Of a stretch of 16,719 nt of DNA, positions 14,945 through 16,719 are shown in pieces. Numbering within the stretch: the first letter of the stretch is position 1; each line of letters opens with the position of its first letter. The stretch is from NCBI GenBank assembly GCA_046262635.1, contig JBHEMK010000123.1:1-16719 (forward strand). The letters run 5' to 3'. This DNA comes from JBHEMK01 sp046262635 (GTDB taxonomy: Bacteria > Actinomycetota > Thermoleophilia > Gaiellales > Gaiellaceae). The notes under the pieces are model-generated. The model saw only the letters and a list, made by a program, of their open reading frames with translations, made no database searches and was not told the origin of the DNA. The position numbers and the translations under genes were made by a program.

Positions 14945-16138
14945 TCAGCGCATGGAACGCCCGCCACCGCGCTCCCGGCGGCGGAGAATCGCGTGTTCGC
15001 TGAGCCCAAGGATGCTCAGGAAGAACGAGGCGAACAGCACCTCCAGCGAGATTGCCATCAGGGCAAGCCCAAGTATCCCGACCCGCGGATCCTTGACGTT
15101 GTCGAAGAACGACACCGCGGTGATCCCAAGACCGGTCACAAACAAGGCGGCCGATGCTGCAAGCCCGTGCTCGAGCCGGAGGCGCCGCCAGCCGGCCTCG
15201 AGCCATGCGTCGGTCTCGCCGAGGTAGATGACGGCGTAGGTGCGGGAGAAGAGACCGAGCTGGATCGCGCCGACCCCAACGATTGCGAGCATCGCTGCAG
15301 CGACAGAGACCCCCGTCCAGGGATCCCCGAGGCCCTGCAGTGCGGCGAGCACGATCAGCGCGCAAAGCCCCACCGCGGCGGCCAGGCCGCCGGGGACCGT
15401 GAAGAGTGCGGTCGGACTATGGACGAGCATGAAGCGTACGTGGCGCCAGGCGTCGCTCAGCCGCGAGAGCTTCGATTCGCCGATCCGCGGGTGATAGTCG
15501 ACCGGGATCTCCTCGATCTGGAGCCGACGCTTTCCGGCCTTGATCACCATCTCCGAGGCGAATTCCATTCCGGTCGCAGAGAGCTGAAGCGACGGCAGGA
15601 CGTCGCGACGCACCGCGCGCATGCCGCAATGCGCGTCAGAGACGCCGCTCCGAAATAGGAGATTCAGCATCCCTGTGAGGACGGGATTGCCGATGTAGCG
15701 ATTCGTCCACGGCATGGCGCCCGGATGAATGGTGCCTTTGAAGCGCGAGCCGATCACCATGTCGGCCCCACCTCGCAACTTCTGGACGAACTGCCCTGCG
15801 AGAGCCAGTGGGTACGTCCCGTCCGCGTCCGCCATCAGGACGTACTGCCCCTTCGCCGCCTCGAGCCCGGCAAGATAGGCACTGCCGTACCCGCGTCGCG
15901 GCTCGTAGACGACGCGCGCGCCGGCCTCGCGAGCGAGATCGGCTGAGTGGTCTTCGGAGGCGTTGTCGACGACGACGACCTCCCCGACGATCCCGCCGAG
16001 GTCCAGCGCGGTCCGCGCCTCTCCGACCACCCGCGCGATCGCGTCCTCCTCGTTGAGGCACGGAATGACGACGGAAACCTCGAGCTCGGTAACCGTCGCT
16101 GGGATGGTTTCCGCCTGGCTGCGGACGGACTGCTCCAC
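14945..16138 (-). CDS. DPM1/GtrB-type GT2 glycosyltransferase with C-terminal membrane helices
   Basis: This 397-aa enzyme is predicted to transfer a sugar to a polyprenyl phosphate carrier at the cytoplasmic face. The catalytic domain has VSVVIPCLNEEDAIARVV at 21-38, EVVVVDNASEDHSADLA, RRGYGSAYLAGLEAAKGQ, MADADGTYPL with the DxD motif, and SDAHCGMRAVRR. After residue about 240 come four membrane helices: near VPGGLAAAVGLCALIVLAAL, SVAAAMLAIVGVGAIQLGLF, ASAALFVTGLGITAVSF and ILGLALMAISLEVLFASFFL. The start is the GTG at 16138. It is convergent with the GT2 operon. Polyprenyl-phosphate sugars made by such enzymes are the donors for GT-C proteins, so a partnership with the membrane protein at 11968-13239 is reasonable inference. 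Confidence 0.9.
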   Translation of the reverse strand: MEQSVRSQAETIPATVTELEVSVVIPCLNEEDAIARVVGEARTALDLGGIVGEVVVVDNASEDHSADLAREAGARVVYEPRRGYGSAYLAGLEAAKGQYVLMADADGTYPLALAGQFVQKLRGGADMVIGSRFKGTIHPGAMPWTNRYIGNPVLTGMLNLLFRSGVSDAHCGMRAVRRDVLPSLQLSATGMEFASEMVIKAGKRRLQIEEIPVDYHPRIGESKLSRLSDAWRHVRFMLVHSPTALFTVPGGLAAAVGLCALIVLAALQGLGDPWTGVSVAAAMLAIVGVGAIQLGLFSRTYAVIYLGETDAWLEAGWRRLRLEHGLAASAALFVTGLGITAVSFFDNVKDPRVGILGLALMAISLEVLFASFFLSILGLSEHAILRRRERGGGRSMR

Positions 16139-16156
16139 GGGCGCACCTAGGATAAC

Positions 16157-16179
16157 CCGAGAGGCCGCTTGCCTCTCGG
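16157..16179. terminator. Perfect 9-bp hairpin between two glycosyltransferase genes
   Basis: CCGAGAGGC at 16157-16165 pairs perfectly with GCCTCTCGG at 16171-16179 around a 5-base loop. It starts 6 bases past the stop codon of the GT4-type gene and 19 bases before the GTG of the next minus-strand gene, so on transcription it lies in the spacer of a leftward unit. The bases after it on the minus strand (GTTATCC) are not T-rich, so it is not a classical intrinsic terminator. It may act as a weak terminator, attenuator or mRNA-stabilising stem. Confidence 0.5.
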
Positions 16180-16184
16180 AACCC

Positions 16185-16719
16185 CTACCCGCCCGTCGCC
16201 TCGGCGTACGCTCGGAGCGTCTCCCGCGTCACCGTCTCCCAGGAGAAGCGCTCGCGGATCCGCTCGCGTCCGGCATCGCCCAACCGTCGCCGGAGATCCG
16301 CGTCCCCGAGCAGGCGGCCGAGGGCGCGCCGAAGCGCGGTCGGATCCCGGGCCTCGACAAGCAACCCCGTCTCGCCGTCGAGGACCAGATCCAGGAGACC
16401 GCCGACGGCCCCGGCGACGACCGGACGCCCGTGCGCCATCGCCTCGGCGCAGACGACCCCGAAGCCCTCGCGGTGCGAGGGGCACGCAACCACCGAGGCG
16501 TTGCCGTACAGCCTCAGCAGCTCGCCGTGGGGAACCACCCCGAGCGCCTGCGGCACGTACTGCCGCAGCGGCCCATCGCCCACGACGACGAGCGGCAGCC
16601 CGTCGGCTGCGGCGAGGAGGTCGAGAATGCCCTTCTCGCGGGAGAGCCGGCCGGCGTAGAGCACGTGCGGCGGCTCGTCCGGCTCAGGAACCGACTCGGG
16701 AACGTCGACGCCGCTCGGA
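16185..16719 (-). CDS. GT4-type glycosyltransferase, 5' part outside the window
   Basis: Only the C-terminal 177 or so codons are present; the frame stays open to the right edge. It begins in the window with PSGVDVP, the typical end of the N-terminal GT-B domain. Then come HVLYAGRLSREKGILDLLAA (nucleotide-sugar binding start), LPLVVVGDGPLR, and VVACPSHREGFGVVCAEAMA containing the family's EGFG(x)5-EA motif. VGGLLDLVLDGETGLLV follows, and the gene ends in TAG at 16185. This is a retaining GT4 enzyme of the type that builds polysaccharide or glycolipid chains in the cytoplasm. It is followed after 46 bases, containing the hairpin, by the GT2-membrane gene in the same direction, so the two may be co-transcribed. 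The donor sugar is unknown. Confidence 0.88.
   Translation of the reverse strand, partial: PSGVDVPESVPEPDEPPHVLYAGRLSREKGILDLLAAADGLPLVVVGDGPLRQYVPQALGVVPHGELLRLYGNASVVACPSHREGFGVVCAEAMAHGRPVVAGAVGGLLDLVLDGETGLLVEARDPTALRRALGRLLGDADLRRRLGDAGRERIRERFSWETVTRETLRAYAEATGG

Noticed and set aside
1..16719. CRISPR arrays, tRNA or rRNA genes, insertion sequences
   Set aside because: No regularly spaced repeats, cloverleaf-like or rRNA-like sequence, transposase motifs or terminal repeats were noticed on reading both strands.

Overview
The window is very GC-rich by eye (not counted), densely packed, and uses many GTG starts with 4-base start/stop overlaps. This fits a high-GC actinobacterial genome. 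A deep-branching lineage such as Thermoleophilia is possible, but there is no rRNA, tRNA or housekeeping marker here to confirm it. Nearly every recognisable gene concerns surface-glycan synthesis.

Layout. (1) Positions 305-11129 hold a leftward (minus-strand) operon. In transcription order it reads: GT2 glycosyltransferase, PtmA-like SDR, nonulosonate synthase (LegI/NeuB), hydrolysing NDP-sugar 2-epimerase (LegG/NeuC), hexapeptide acetyltransferase (NeuD/PglD-like), CBS-NTP transferase (PtmE-like), LegB-like 4,6-dehydratase, a protein resembling GT42 sialyltransferases, a fusion of a polysaccharide deacetylase-like domain with a methyltransferase, a Gfo/Idh/MocA oxidoreductase, and CMP-nonulosonate synthetase (LegF/NeuA). 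Most junctions are ATGA or GTGA overlaps, so translation is probably coupled. (2) Positions about 11122-11971 are a decayed zone between divergent operons. It has a frameshifted GT2 remnant on the minus strand and an internally shortened GT2 remnant on the plus strand. (3) Positions 11968-14929 form a rightward operon of a polytopic GT-C-like membrane protein and two tandem paralogous GT2 enzymes. (4) Positions 14945-16719 are leftward again: a dolichyl-phosphate-mannose-synthase-type GT2 with C-terminal membrane helices, and the 3' part of a GT4-type glycosyltransferase cut by the window edge. A 9-bp perfect hairpin lies between these two.

How the genes fit together. PtmE, LegB, NeuD-like, LegG, LegI and LegF are most of the GDP-linked route to CMP-legionaminic acid known from Campylobacter. 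The PtmA-like SDR and the Gfo/Idh protein are likely accessory sugar-modifying enzymes. The DegT-type aminotransferase LegC is not in the window, so the amino group at the future C7 must come from a gene elsewhere, or the product is a different nonulosonate. The GT42-like protein is the best candidate for transferring the CMP-activated sugar. The deacetylase-methyltransferase fusion is a candidate tailoring enzyme. No flippase, ABC exporter, ligase, flagellin or other acceptor gene is visible, so where the sugar goes cannot be read from this window.
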